A stretch of DNA of 64,000 bases. Source: Azospirillum canadense (GTDB lineage: Bacteria; Pseudomonadota; Alphaproteobacteria; Azospirillales; Azospirillaceae). Positions 42,801 through 52,200 of the stretch are shown piece after piece (within the stretch, counting starts at the first letter, position 1; each line of letters starts with the position of its first letter). Location: positions 310,001-374,000 of the forward strand of contig NZ_JAOQNG010000005.1 in assembly GCF_025961225.1 (NCBI RefSeq). The letters run 5' to 3'. The notes under the pieces were generated by a model. The model searched no databases, had not been told where the DNA came from, and saw only the letters and a list, made by a program, of their open reading frames with translations. The position numbers and the translations under genes are program-made.

Positions 42801-44136
42801 CGACGGCGTCCTCGCCCGACTCACCGCGCGGGCCATAGCCGCTGCCGTGACCGCGCCCCACCGCCGCTTTGGCGAACGCCGGTCCGCCGACCCGCACGCG
42901 CTCGGCTTCAACCCGCGCGGCAAAGAACCAGCCGACCCGCTTCGCCAGGGCATCGATCAGCGCATCGGCCATCGGCCCGACCACCGGCGCCTCCCCGGAC
43001 AGCCACGCGCTCCAGCGACCCTCAACGGCGTCGCGAAACTCCTCCGGCACCGTCCGGCACAGGTCGGCCAGCACCTCGCGGCCGTCCATGTGGAGGGCGC
43101 GCAGACACGCCGCCACCTCCCGCGTCGACCGCGGCCCGCGCCCCTCCACGAGCATGCGCACCACCAGCTGGTCCGCTTCGGTCACATCCAGCGTCACCAC
43201 GGGCTCGGTCAGCCGCGGCTTTGCCGGTTCCGGCGCAGCCTCCGCCTTAACCGCCGGGGCATCCTCATCGTGCCGGGACTTCCCCCGGCCGGGCGCCGAT
43301 CCGCTGCCAGTTCGGCTGCCACCAGCCCCAACCTCGTACGCAACCGCCGGCGCGACCATCCCCACGCCCCCGGCCATCGCCGCGAACACAAACGTCCGCT
43401 CGACGACGACGGCGCCCTCCGCGCGAACGACGACCTCCGCGTCTCCGATCCGCCCCGCCGCGGCCACCGAGGTGCCTCGTCCGTCGAGAATGCTGGTGCC
43501 ACTGGGGCCACACAGATCCGGCCACACCGCGTCGATCTCGCGCCGCGCCGCGGCATGCCGCCCCCGCGCGCTCGACATCGGCACCAGGGGCACAACGACG
43601 GGCAGGACCATCGCGGGGGGCTGCAGCCTCCGCAGCGTGGCCGGCGCGAACTCGGCCAGCAGCGCCCACAGCAGGGAACCGCCCCGCTCCGCCTCAACGC
43701 CATCGTCCGCCCACGCCTCGACCACCGCCGCCGGGATCGCCGCCCCGCCGTCGTTGAGCAGCACCCCGACCTCGCGTCCCACGGTCGCCGCCGACCACCC
43801 GAGCCCTCCCAACGCTACCCGCACTTGGTCCGCCGTCATTCCCGCCCGATAGGACGGCGACACGATGCGCCCCTCCACCACGACCCGCGCCCGGACCGTG
43901 GCCGCCGTCTCGCCATCCGCCTCACCACCGTCTCCGGCAGCCGAACTCTCCGCATCGCAGAGGAGTCGCACCGCCGCTGTGCCGATCCGACCACGTTCCG
44001 AGGTCCAGCTGCCCAACACGTCCCGAGGCCCCCGCCCGACACCGAGCCGCTCAAGCGCGTCCAGCACATTTGCCGGAACGTTGTCCACCGTCACCATCCC
44101 CGTCCCCACTCGCCCGCCAAGGCCTTGCATCAGCAT
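39838..44136 (-). CDS. SNF2 family DNA translocase/helicase with repeated accessory domain
   Basis: 1432 residues. Two RecA-like lobes: LRRYQREGLEWLQALRER, motif I GVLADDMGLGKTIQTL (~residue 655), DEAQAIKN (motif II, ~754), CLTGTPVENNLEELWS (motif III), then LLFSQFTSMLDLI, SLKAGGRGLNLTAADTVIHY and TDRAYRIGQDKPVFVYKL (motifs V-VI, ~1089). The first ~600 residues hold a SNF2-associated accessory region. A ~55-residue helical segment ending in P-x-PLG/M recurs at ~337, ~1275 and ~1370. It should use ATP to move along dsDNA and remodel bound proteins. No nuclease domain or defence partner is next to it. It is transcribed toward AraC with 100 bases between. Confidence 0.95.
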   Translation of the reverse strand: MLMQGLGGRVGTGMVTVDNVPANVLDALERLGVGRGPRDVLGSWTSERGRIGTAAVRLLCDAESSAAGDGGEADGETAATVRARVVVEGRIVSPSYRAGMTADQVRVALGGLGWSAATVGREVGVLLNDGGAAIPAAVVEAWADDGVEAERGGSLLWALLAEFAPATLRRLQPPAMVLPVVVPLVPMSSARGRHAAARREIDAVWPDLCGPSGTSILDGRGTSVAAAGRIGDAEVVVRAEGAVVVERTFVFAAMAGGVGMVAPAVAYEVGAGGSRTGSGSAPGRGKSRHDEDAPAVKAEAAPEPAKPRLTEPVVTLDVTEADQLVVRMLVEGRGPRSTREVAACLRALHMDGREVLADLCRTVPEEFRDAVEGRWSAWLSGEAPVVGPMADALIDALAKRVGWFFAARVEAERVRVGGPAFAKAAVGRGHGSGYGPRGESGEDAVVKPWWLAAVGPEGVAAQGGGRSGRGRGGRGGLVITADLTVRMPNGSSEWFDLGVGVKVGGRYVSLLPILVSLIEAGGLEAAVVVDNHVRIALDTGHGDVLALPVARVEAMLSALDYMLDGAVRRRDTVRVPARFVDAMVDIADMVDTDTASRDAAALLATSLESARDATGAVRPSRTVAVPAAFLGDLRRYQREGLEWLQALRERGEGGVLADDMGLGKTIQTLVHVAVEKQEKRLTTPVLVVVPTSLVPNWLDEAKRFTPDLRVVVRHGVLRSPRLALEDVDVVVTTYGVAAREVALLKPVAWHAIILDEAQAIKNPDSQAAQAMRSLRARHRVCLTGTPVENNLEELWSQFAFLMPGFLDDRAAFGRLYRGPIERRQDGHRMALLKRRIGPYMLRRTKEQVATELPPKTEVAVRVELGQGQRDLYETIRMSVHKQVRAAVETKGLARSAITVLDALLRLRQVCCDPRLARMGVADSEGGDDRAALDEPAVEQDHGAATAVAGTAATPDTAAADGGGTGRQDAATERTDVQSAKLDALIDMVVEMVPEGRRILLFSQFTSMLDLIKPRLAAEGVRYVELTGKTQDRETPVRRFQAGEVPVFLLSLKAGGRGLNLTAADTVIHYDPWWNPAVESQATDRAYRIGQDKPVFVYKLIATDTVEERILDLQARKGSLAAAVVGDAGAIGPLDGRDLDYLFGAADVSGGAAERSDRPIAPYEAARGGGVETPSVRALTHRARAARRKIAGKGGVGIEEVAPSTEAKAEIEAQNVGPAASEVDGTGISSFNAIEASTHTRVDTTETVSSGDKGSVDAEGAGRGPGVGRGPVPLTGREALSIIEALGIDGEQAVEALRQVVGEGWRDRLGAYWAAWEEERTRVPRPLGEAIRDLPRMLDDGAVVLAPFIVVGSRGLAQRLLTRRQAPATWEEVAALAVFGEVPAVELVAAMARRMGADRQTVAATWNKGMRKEGDVPAPLGQSLLAEVLERPV

Positions 44137-44301
44137 ACATGGCCCGCACGCCAGGCCAGCGTAAGAGGCAATCGCGTTCTGATGGCCTGTGTCCGCCTAT
44201 ACAGGGCCTGTCATCGCCAAGCAAGGCGCGCTTTCGGCCGACCCACCGCCCCTTCGGGCGCAGACTTTTCCAGCGTCGCGGCGATACTGTACGCCCTAAC
44301 C

Positions 44302-44325
44302 CCGTCACACCATCTTGTGTGACGG
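44302..44325. promoter_or_regulatory. Inverted repeat between divergent transcription units
   Basis: CCGTCACAC (44302-44310) and GTGTGACGG (44317-44325) are a perfect 9-bp inverted repeat with a 6-base spacer, 166 bases upstream of the SNF2 gene and 267 before the gene at 44592. It lacks a T-run, so an operator for one of these divergent units is likely. The rest of 44137-44591 has no credible gene. Confidence 0.5.
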
Positions 44326-44591
44326 TCGCCGTCCTCCGCTTTTACTTGAGCGCGGACCTGCGTCCGACCGTTCGTCCTTTGGTTGTTTCCCAGAAGTCTC
44401 CTTGGGGCGACGCTCGTCCCCGCCGGACAAAAGCGGCAGCCGGGGCGGTCGGCGTGTCGTGCCCACTCCATTCCCGCGACGGCACCGTCCAAGCTATGCG
44501 ACGACATCATGCGGCCCGGCGCCCTCGCCCCTGCCCTCATCACGGCGCTGTGTTACCCTGTCGCTCCACATCTCTCCGAGGGTCTCCCGTC

Positions 44592-44798
44592 ATGAAACCA
44601 CCCACGCCGCACGCGCTCCTGGCCGACCCAGCCGCCTCCGACTGGCTGAAGGCTGCGTTGCGAAGCGCGTTGACCCGCGACCCGGTCGACGCCGCCAACG
44701 ACGCGGCCGTCCTCTCCCGCGTTCTCAACGAGCATGCCAGCCAAAGCCTGGCCGATCTCGCGGCACACACGCCCCCTGGTTTGTTGCAACCCCACTGA
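44592..44798 (+). CDS. Small hypothetical protein
   Basis: 68 residues (MKPPTPHALLADPAASDWLK...) with GAGGG upstream of the ATG. Helical: DWLKAALRSALTRDPVDAAN, DAAVLSRVLNEHASQSLADL. 16 bases separate it from the next gene on the same strand. Not recognised; its style matches the other plasmid mini-proteins here. Confidence 0.5.
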   Translation: MKPPTPHALLADPAASDWLKAALRSALTRDPVDAANDAAVLSRVLNEHASQSLADLAAHTPPGLLQPH

Positions 44799-44814
44799 CC
44801 CAGGCCGCCCCGCC

Positions 44815-45255
44815 ATGCCCCTCCACTCCCGACGCCCCACCACGCCGGCCCTCGCCGGCTGGCGCGCGATCGTCCGCCACCCCGCCTTCCGCCTCGGCGT
44901 GCTCGACGCCTTGTCCGGCCGCCCCTTCGATGCCGACAACCTCCTCACCCGCCTCGCCCGACCGCAGGCGCCGGCCGATGCCCAAACCCGCCGCCGAAAA
45001 ATCGAAGGGATTTTCACCGCCGGCGCCATCCAGCTGGCCCAAACCCGCTACGAGGAGGGCCGTATGGCTGTCTTGGAGCACGGCCTGGCTTGTCAGTCGT
45101 GGACGAACCCCACCCGTCCCCCCGCCTCCGTCCGCGCCTTCGTCGCCCGCCTCGCCGCCATCGACAGCGCCGCCAGGGCCCGCCGTCAGCACCAAGCCGT
45201 CTCCGCCACCGATCGCCACGCCCGCCCTCCCGTCTGGCCGACCCTGCCGCTGTAA
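44815..45255 (+). CDS. Hypothetical protein
   Basis: 146 residues from the ATG at 44815 (upstream codons of the frame overlap the previous gene). Helical and basic: GWRAIVRHPAFRLGVLDALS, RRRKIEGIFTAGAIQLAQTR and YEEGRMAVLEHGLACQSWTN. The order resembles small plasmid-encoded DNA-metabolism accessories, but there is no diagnostic motif. Between two other unknown genes of the same strand. Confidence 0.5.
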   Translation: MPLHSRRPTTPALAGWRAIVRHPAFRLGVLDALSGRPFDADNLLTRLARPQAPADAQTRRRKIEGIFTAGAIQLAQTRYEEGRMAVLEHGLACQSWTNPTRPPASVRAFVARLAAIDSAARARRQHQAVSATDRHARPPVWPTLPL

Positions 45256-45282
45256 CCACCCCACCGCCGCACCGGGCTTATC

Positions 45283-45546
45283 ATGCCGCACACGACCGCG
45301 ATCACGGATTCCCAAGAAGCCGCCCGTCTTCTCGTCGCCGCCCACGGTCCGACACCCCTCTCCGCCGTCACACGTTTGCGCCTCATGCCCGCGCCGCGTC
45401 CGGCCCACCCCCAGCAAGCTGGAGACTGTTTGTCGTCGGTGGTGCGCCTCGGGTCCGTTCCGCACGGCGGGGGCGCCGGCACGCAGCGCACCGCTCCAAC
45501 GGCGCCCCGTTCGCCGATACTTCCCCGCATTCCGTTTTTATCGTAG
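45283..45546 (+). CDS. Small hypothetical protein (doubtful)
   Basis: 87 residues (MPHTTAITDSQEAARLLVAA...). The first ~35 residues look coding (AARLLVAAHGPTPLSAVTRL); the rest is low-complexity. Position and strand fit an operon with the genes around it. The end could be spurious. Confidence 0.35.
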   Translation: MPHTTAITDSQEAARLLVAAHGPTPLSAVTRLRLMPAPRPAHPQQAGDCLSSVVRLGSVPHGGGAGTQRTAPTAPRSPILPRIPFLS

Positions 45547-45589
45547 AGTTCCGCCACCCCCCGCCGCCCCATGCCCGGATCGCCTTTCC

Positions 45590-47885
45590 ATGTCCTCCCG
45601 CCTGTCCCCTACCTCGCGCCGTGACACCTGGGACTACTTCCGCATCAATCCGGACGCCGTCGCGCTGTCGAACGCGCAGGCTCAGGAGCTCTGCCGCCTG
45701 GACGACGACGTCAAGCGCCACCTGTTCAGCCATTTCCCGGAGTTCCTGCGCTGTCTCCTGCCCGAGGACCGGGACACCGTCATGGCAAGCATCGGCCGGT
45801 TCGACACCGCCGACCGCATCCCCGACCGCCGCACTCCGGCCTCGGTGGCCCGCCCCGACCTTGCCGACTTGGCGAGCCCGCCGCTGTCGGACGATGACGC
45901 GGCTGCCGTCCTCGTTGAAACCCTGGCCGTCGTTGAAGAAGCGGGCGAGACTTTGCGCCGCAAGCTGCGCACAGCGCTGACCAACCGTGACCGCGACGAA
46001 CTGCATAAGCTCATGTCGTCCAACATTTGGTCGCGCTGGTTCCTCTCGCACGTCATCGCCCCGTTCCTCGACGACTACGCCATCATCCTCGACGGCATGG
46101 GCATCGATCCGGAGCAGATCCGGCGTCAGGCCGCCAGTCACCACGCGGCGCGGGCGTTTGACGCCCCGTCCCCCTCGCCTCAACCTCGACCGGCCCCGGC
46201 AAACGGCGACGCCGCTGCCGCCGTGTCCTCCAGCCCGCTGCCCGCGGCGTCGCCGCGCACCAGCGGCTTGCCCACCGCGCTTGGGACCTTCGCGGCCACG
46301 CCAGCGGCCCCGGACTCCCGCCCGCAGCCCTCCCCATCCACCACCGGCTCGGCCGCCCCCGCCGCACCGATCGTGGCGGCCGCCCCCTCCCTGCCGACCT
46401 CCACGACGCCGCCGGCGCCCCGTCGTCCCTTTTCGACCACCGTGACCATGGGCCAGGCTGTGGTCGCCATGGACGTGATCGATCGCGTTGCGGATGCCGT
46501 TCCCCACCCCAAAGCCATGAAGACCGCGGAGCTGGTTACCAGTTACGGCACGCTCCTTCAACTGACCGATGCCATCGAGGCTCGGCTTCGCGCGGATCTC
46601 CCCGACGTCCCCTTCGGCGTCCTTGGCGATCCTGCCAACGCGAGCCTTCTGCCGGTCATCACGCACCCTCTCGGCAAGTCCTACGCGCGCGCGCTCGCCA
46701 ACCGCGTCACCATCGCCACCACCCTTCTCGACCGCCCGGACATCGCCCCGCACCTGGCCACGGGCCTTCGCGATCTGCACGCCCGCCTGACCGCCGACTC
46801 CGGTCGCACAATCCCTATCCTCACCCCTACGCCCGCCACCGCCGCCGCGCCCGCCCATGCCGCGTCCCCGCTCGAGGTCACACCGTCGCCTCAACCCGAC
46901 ACCGTTGCGCAACCGCCCTCGCCTCCGAACCCTCCCGCAACGCCGTCCGCAGCCATCGCCACGGTTCGGGCGACGGCGACCAATCCCGCCCCACCCTCGC
47001 CACCGGCTTCCAGCGTCGCGGCCGTTTCGGAAGCCGCGCCCCCCGTCGGCACTCCCCGCCGCTCACCCAGGTCCCGCGGTTTTGCATCCCCACACGCCGG
47101 TCGCCGCCGCCGCGCCCACACCACCCACTCCCTTTCCGCCGCCCACCCCCATCCTGATCCCCACGACCTCGCCTGGCACCGCCTTCCCCGACCCCCCACC
47201 GCCGTTCCCGGGCGCTCCGCGCCACCCGCTCGGCCCGCCGCTCGCCGCGCCTCCTCCCTCCTTGACCGCCGGCCCGCTCTCGCCGACCGCGGCGCCGCGC
47301 AAAGCCTCCGGTCGCGCCACCCCCCTGGCCTCCATGCCGCCTTCGACGGCCGCCCCAACCCGCCGCCTTGTCCTGCCCTCGCTGCGCGTCTTCCTCGTTC
47401 CGGCGGCCGCGGCGATCGACCTCATCGTCACTTGCCTCCGCACCCGCCGCAAAGCTGCCGAGATCAAGCGCGCCGCTCGTCGCCCGTGCCCACCCCCTCT
47501 AGCCACGCAGCCAAACTCCACCGCCGTCGGCTCGCTCCTGCGCGTCGTCGTCTACACCACCTTTTTCATCGCCATCGGCACGGCTGGCATTTTTGGCTGG
47601 CGCGTCTACCAGGCCCCACCCTCGTGGCTGCTGGCGGCCCCGCCCCAGACCCGCTACGTCGTCCCAGCCTACAAGGCGCTGGTTCCGGTCTACCTCACAC
47701 CGGAAGATGCACGCCTGTCCAAGATCGACCCTGGGCGGACGCCGACCATCAACCCCGGTGCCCGGTATCCCGTCACCGCAAGCCAGGGCGATGTCCTGCA
47801 GATCGCCATCACCGACACCAAGGGCCGGGCCACGACCGGCTGGGTCAGCGCTGACCTCATGCGCGACGCTCCGTCGCCCTTCTGA
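45590..47885 (+). pseudogene. Membrane-anchored SH3-like protein split by one-base insertion
   Basis: Frame one from the ATG at 45590 encodes a folded N-terminal domain (WDYFRINPDAVALSNAQAQE, DELHKLMSSNIWSRWFLSHV), a helical domain (GQAVVAMDVIDRVADAVPHP, ELVTSYGTLLQLTDAIEARL) and Pro/Ala linkers up to about 47040. There six C residues sit in a row. With five, the reading continues smoothly into a second frame (VLHPHTPVAAAAPTPPTPF) that carries a membrane helix (VVVYTTFFIAIGTAGIFGW) and a C-terminal SH3-like part (YKALVPVYLTPEDARLSKI, AITDTKGRATTGWVSADLM) to 47885. About 765 residues when joined. The break is either a real frameshift, a sequencing error in the C-run or slippage. Likely anchored to the inner membrane; function unknown. 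Confidence 0.7.
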
Positions 47886-48019
47886 CCCCAGACAGAGGCG
47901 CCGCAGGAGCACCCACCCCCAGCACCCCGCATCGCCCCGAATTCCCGAATCCTCGCCTCTGCGCATCCGGCGGCCCAACCGCCCTGTGTTTCCGCACCGC
48001 ACCAACACTGGAGCGAACC

Positions 48020-48634
48020 ATGTCCCGCCGTTTCCTCACCGCCGCAAGCACCACCCCGCTTGCCGCCATTCTTCTGACCGTCGCCACGGTCGTCGCCCCC
48101 GCCCTGGCCCTCGACCGCGCCCCGCCCGAGTGGAGGATCGGCGCCACCGTCACCGGCGCCGTGATCCAGGTGATCGATGGTGACACCCTGCGCGTCCGCA
48201 GCGGAGGCGGGTTGGCCGACGTCCGCCTGCACGCACTCGACGCCCCGGAGGCGAATCAGACCTGTGCGCGCCCGACCGGCGTTTCCTTCCAATGCGGCGC
48301 CGAAGCCACCGCCCAGATGGTCGACATTCTGCACGCCACCGCAGCCGCCTGCCCGTCCGGCCACATGCATGGTACCTGTCTCGCGGGGTCCGGCGTGCCG
48401 ATCTCGTGTGAGGTCCTGGACCTGGACCGCCGCTGGGGTCGCCCGGTCGCCCGTTGCTTCCTCGGCCCGACCGACGTCGCCCGGGAGTTGGTGGTCCGCG
48501 GCTACGCCCGCGCCTCCTACGCCCAAGACTATGTCCTCCTTGCCGCCGCCGCCCGCTTCCAAAAGCGCGGCCTTTGGTCCGGCACCTGGATTGACCCGGC
48601 TGCCGTGCGCCACGGCCGCAGCGTGGCACCTTGA
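48020..48634 (+). CDS. Secreted thermonuclease (SNase) family protein
   Basis: 204 residues with a signal peptide (AILLTVATVVAPALALD). The nuclease core shows VIQVIDGDTLRVRSGGGLAD, VRLHALDAPEANQTC and later VARELVVRGYARASYAQDYV with FQKRGLWSGTWIDP, the DGDT-RL-(DAPE) pattern of staphylococcal-nuclease-like enzymes. A Cys-rich insert (CPSGHMHGTCLAGSGVPISC) probably forms disulfides. It cleaves DNA or RNA, presumably in the periplasm or outside the cell. Such genes are frequent on alphaproteobacterial plasmids. It follows the membrane SH3-like gene on the same strand. Confidence 0.88.
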   Translation: MSRRFLTAASTTPLAAILLTVATVVAPALALDRAPPEWRIGATVTGAVIQVIDGDTLRVRSGGGLADVRLHALDAPEANQTCARPTGVSFQCGAEATAQMVDILHATAAACPSGHMHGTCLAGSGVPISCEVLDLDRRWGRPVARCFLGPTDVARELVVRGYARASYAQDYVLLAAAARFQKRGLWSGTWIDPAAVRHGRSVAP

Positions 48635-48928
48635 GTTCAACATCGGCCTTGGCACCTCCTCTCCGTGTCTTGCCTCGCTGAACCCGCTGAACGACGTCTT
48701 CGCCGAGCTCAAGCGCGGCTGACCGTTTTTCGCCGGCGAGGGGTTGCTCGGCTTCTCGCCGTTTTCCTTGCCGCGATGCCAACCACGGCGCCTCTTCCTC
48801 CCTCCCGCCACTGCTTCCGGTCCAACGGCCCCACACCCGGTGCAGCGGAACCGCAGCGTCTTCGGCCTTCAGTTGGCGCCCTGCTTCTGGATCATCGGCC
48901 CTGGCTCCGGTTCGGCCGACCACCCGAT

Positions 48929-50872
48929 CTACTTCTGTGTCAGGCCGGACAGGCCAGCAACAATGAAGGACCCGATCGCGATCCCAATGAAGTTATAGCA
49001 ATAGAAAACATATCTGACGCACGATATCTGTCTGGCTCTTTCTTCCTTCCAATCATCGAGCTGGACGATCGGTAGAAGCTGATCCAAGCTGTAAAATATC
49101 CTAGATGGACCACCACACGGAGGTTGTTTAAAGTACCACAAGATTATGGCACCAATTACAGCCAGCACCGCGACCCAACCCAGTGAACGGAAATAGCGCA
49201 GACCAATGCCGTAGCCGATGCTCCATTTGAGCAAACTTAGCCCCCACCACCGTAGATTAGGTTCCCTCCAGCGTGAATGATAGGTTTCCTTGCGTGCTCG
49301 TTCGCGACCTGCGTAAAGCACCCAATTCGCCTTGTCCGGCTCGCCAGCTGCTCGGAGAGCGTTGGCTAATTGCACGTATGACTGAGGAGCATAAGTGCTG
49401 TCTCGCGCAAGCCAGTTTGTAAACCAGTTCGATGAGCGGTTGAGTATTGCTGAGCCGGCATCCCTGTCGGTACTGCCCAGCCGTCCGTAAGAAAATCCGC
49501 CAAGTTTCAGTTTACCTTGCGCCGGCCAAGTATCGGGAGTATTCCCAATGGCCGAACAGACGCTATTACCGCGGTCTAACAGGGCTCCAGCGCTGGTATT
49601 GGACAAAACGAGTTCAGCATCGTCTGACCAGATGAGCGGTGATTGAGTAGAAGAGCCCAGTAAAATTTCGCTCCCTATGCGCCCGCCCGCGATGTTTAGG
49701 CCACTCAGGCTCGCACCAGAGAGGTCAAGGCTTCCTCCAATGTTTATGCCATTAGCTGGAATTGGATCTTTTACTGCTGCATTCCGGATGGACATATTCT
49801 TGCCAACCTGCATTCCCTTTGCATCTAAGATTCCCTTAATCTGGGCGCCGTTTAGATGAAATTCGCCTTTGATGACGGAAGCCTGCAAGTTTACCGATTC
49901 GAAAGTCGCAGATGGGTCCTCGCGGACGGAGGATTTGATGGATCTCATAAACAGGCTTTCTCCGAGCCGGAGGCCCATCATATTCAATTGACCATCTATT
50001 ACAGCGTCGTCTAAGAAAATATTATCTTTAATTTCCGCTCCTTTGATGCTAACATCTTTGAAGGTTGACCTGTAACTTCCTTCAGACTGCATCCAAACAC
50101 TTTTGCCAGCATGTAGTCCATCCAGTGTAAGACTGCCCGTGACTCCGGCTCCGGTCATAAACACGTTTTCGCCGATCTTTGCGCCATTGAGAGCAATTTT
50201 ATTGAACACGGAGCGTTTGGTTTGCGTGGCCTTCATGTCTAAACTTCTTCCCACGCTAATTCCTTCCATGCTCAATATTCCCGTTACCAAGGCGCCTTGC
50301 AAAAAGAGGTTGCCGGTGATGTCGGCGCCATCGAGGCATATGTGCGTGAAGGCTGCCCGATGCGATTTTGTAGAGTTCAAGAAGAGACTTCTTGCCACTC
50401 GTAGGCCGGTCATGTCCAAAGTATCTTTTATAAAAATCCCATCCAGCAACAGATCGTTGCCGAACGCGGCCCCGCGAAGATTTACGCTCTCCAAAACGGC
50501 CGAATTCCTGAGAGACAGCCGCCTTTCGCTCTGTAGTCCTTCAAAGTCGATCGGCCCAGTGAAGCGGCACGCATCTAGCCACAGTGGAGCCTCCAGGCGG
50601 CCGTATGTCACTTTAAGCGGCCCATCAATAAGTGCCCCCACGATCCGTACACCCCTTGCCGAACAAAGCAACATGTTCGATTTGTGCGTCAGAAGTTCTA
50701 TGATAAAGCCGGACTTGAGTTTTCTCCGTGCACCCCATAGCTGCGGACGCCGCGGATCAAGTTCTCCAACTTCGGCGTCAAAATCTTTAAGGTCTGCAAT
50801 TTCACCATTCGCAATTCTGTCTATTACCCAATTTTCCAGCACCTTGCATATATCGCGTTCCATGCTCTTCAT
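48929..50872 (-). CDS. Beta-helix repeat protein with C-terminal membrane helices
   Basis: 647 residues. Residues ~75-410 are a long run of repeating short strands (LSLRNSAVLESVNLRGAAFG, SLDMKATQTKRSVFNKIALN, GAKIGENVFMTGAGVTGSLT) like bactofilin/pentapeptide beta helices, with about 20-residue periodicity. After ~500 a soluble helical part (YVQLANALRAAGEPDKANWV) and two membrane segments (GWVAVLAVIGAIILWYF and NFIGIAIGSFIVAGLSGL) follow, separated by FYSLDQLLPIVQLDDWKEER. That C-terminal ending is seen, as I recall, in large membrane proteins of unknown function. The codons are AT-richer than the flanks, pointing to transfer. Confidence 0.75.
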   Translation of the reverse strand: MKSMERDICKVLENWVIDRIANGEIADLKDFDAEVGELDPRRPQLWGARRKLKSGFIIELLTHKSNMLLCSARGVRIVGALIDGPLKVTYGRLEAPLWLDACRFTGPIDFEGLQSERRLSLRNSAVLESVNLRGAAFGNDLLLDGIFIKDTLDMTGLRVARSLFLNSTKSHRAAFTHICLDGADITGNLFLQGALVTGILSMEGISVGRSLDMKATQTKRSVFNKIALNGAKIGENVFMTGAGVTGSLTLDGLHAGKSVWMQSEGSYRSTFKDVSIKGAEIKDNIFLDDAVIDGQLNMMGLRLGESLFMRSIKSSVREDPSATFESVNLQASVIKGEFHLNGAQIKGILDAKGMQVGKNMSIRNAAVKDPIPANGINIGGSLDLSGASLSGLNIAGGRIGSEILLGSSTQSPLIWSDDAELVLSNTSAGALLDRGNSVCSAIGNTPDTWPAQGKLKLGGFSYGRLGSTDRDAGSAILNRSSNWFTNWLARDSTYAPQSYVQLANALRAAGEPDKANWVLYAGRERARKETYHSRWREPNLRWWGLSLLKWSIGYGIGLRYFRSLGWVAVLAVIGAIILWYFKQPPCGGPSRIFYSLDQLLPIVQLDDWKEERARQISCVRYVFYCYNFIGIAIGSFIVAGLSGLTQK

Positions 50873-51599
50873 TCCTCCTTGATTGTATGGTGATGTGGCC
50901 TATGGATTCGAGCGTTCCCCAGTTGCCCAGGGGCAAGTTGCCGTGGTGCAGGTGCATCTTAGTTTGGCTCAGAGGGAACCTTGAGAGTATGGAGACTCTC
51001 TTGGTCCGTCCAAGGGCGCCCAGATTCGTCGTCATTCCGTTTTCAGCGTGGAGATTGAGTCGTTCAGTAAGAACTCTGACCGGGTTGTGAACTCCTCCAT
51101 GCTCCGGTATATCGAGTTGGCTCAGCATTCTGACCTCGTTTAGTGGAACGACGTCAGGGTTCATGCGTATTATCTAGTGAATGGTCTCGTCTAATCCATC
51201 TTTGTTCTCCGTAATGTTCCTGGCTGGAAAGGTTAAATAATGTATCCGACGACAGACTACGTCACAAAGCCCGGCGCCGAAAGCCTCGTAACAATCCTTA
51301 TAATTATAGCATGTGATTACCGTAAGCACAGCATACGGAGACATAATATACTCGAACTTCAATCGTCCTTTAGAGAGGTTATAAATGTATTTATCACCCT
51401 ATCTCGAACGAAGCACAGAGAAGTGGAAAGGCCACATGGTAGAGGTTGCGCGATAATAAAGGAATACGTCATTTCGGCGCATATTACAAATACAGTGGTT
51501 TGGAAAGAGGAGACGTTGTCCCAGTGATTGCTTCCGTAATGCCCGAGTTCGCGACCACTGGGCACACGTGAGCGGCCCTGAAGGTACGTGGGGCAAAAG
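50873..51599. other. AT-rich region without clear genes
   Basis: Upstream of the beta-helix gene. A 120-codon minus frame (50802-51164, with VRMLSQLDIPEHGGVHNPVR) is open and overlaps the beta-helix start by 71 bases. It has no recognisable motif and is listed only as a possibility. From 51174 on, the sequence is AT-rich with stops in every frame. No terminator or RNA gene was seen. Confidence 0.35.
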
Positions 51600-52200
51600 C
51601 CGCTATGGGGCGAGCGACGAGGGTGGTGCACCATCGTTGCGCTGACACCGATGGAGACGCCCGATAGCCAAGCCGTACGACCTGTCCAAGCCCCTCGTTG
51701 CTCTGGAGCATGATAGCACGCTGGTGTGCGCGCACGCGCGTGAGCAGCACGATGGCCGCCTCATCGCGCAGGGTGCGCAGCCGGGTATCACCGCGTCATG
51801 AGATGTGCCCGTCGTAATCGACTTCACCGGATTGGTATCGCCGGGGGTGAGGCCGAGTCACGCCCCAACATCACGGGATCTCTGGAAGGCCTCCGGGGTT
51901 TCCATGGCCGCCACGAAGGAGGCGGCGACGATCGGGCCAACGCCGGGCACCGTCGTCAGCCAAGGCCGGGCGTTCAGGTCGTTGCTGAGCGCATTCTGAC
52001 GAGGCCGGGCAAGTACGGGGCCTCCGCTCCGGCCACGCCGAGACGGTGGCCGAGAAAGTCCCAGAAGGAGACGCCGAGCTTGGCGCAGGTCAGCAGCAGG
52101 CCGGCGAAGGCATCCCGACCGTCACGCCCCGGATCGGACTGGGTGCCGCCGGAGACCTTGCCCCTGCCAGACCGGCATCCATGCACCATCTATGGACGCT
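51600..52200 (-). pseudogene. IS110 transposase remnant with stop codons
   Basis: On the minus strand, 51960 downward reads LTTVPGVGPIVAASFVAAME, TPEAFQRSRDVGA, stop, LGLTPRRYQSGEVDYDGHIS, stop, the C-terminal Transposase_20 part of an IS110/IS116 element. It carries two in-frame stops, then degrades. At 52000-52190 an extra minus segment (LLLTCAKLGVSFWDFLGHRL) looks like the tail of a different transposase. It marks an older insertion next to the intact IS110 at 52616. Confidence 0.65.

Noticed and set aside
41533..44322. 929-codon plus-strand frame
   Set aside because: Antisense to the SNF2 helicase; composition is Arg/His/Pro-rich and non-natural, and the helicase motifs decide the coding strand.
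44315..45589. Upstream extension of the frame used by the SH3-like gene
   Set aside because: The frame is open for ~425 codons before the ATG at 45590 but overlaps three other genes and is Arg/Pro/Ser-rich.
45383..46912. 509-codon minus-strand frame
   Set aside because: Opposite the membrane SH3-like gene; Gly/Arg-rich, no ribosome site.
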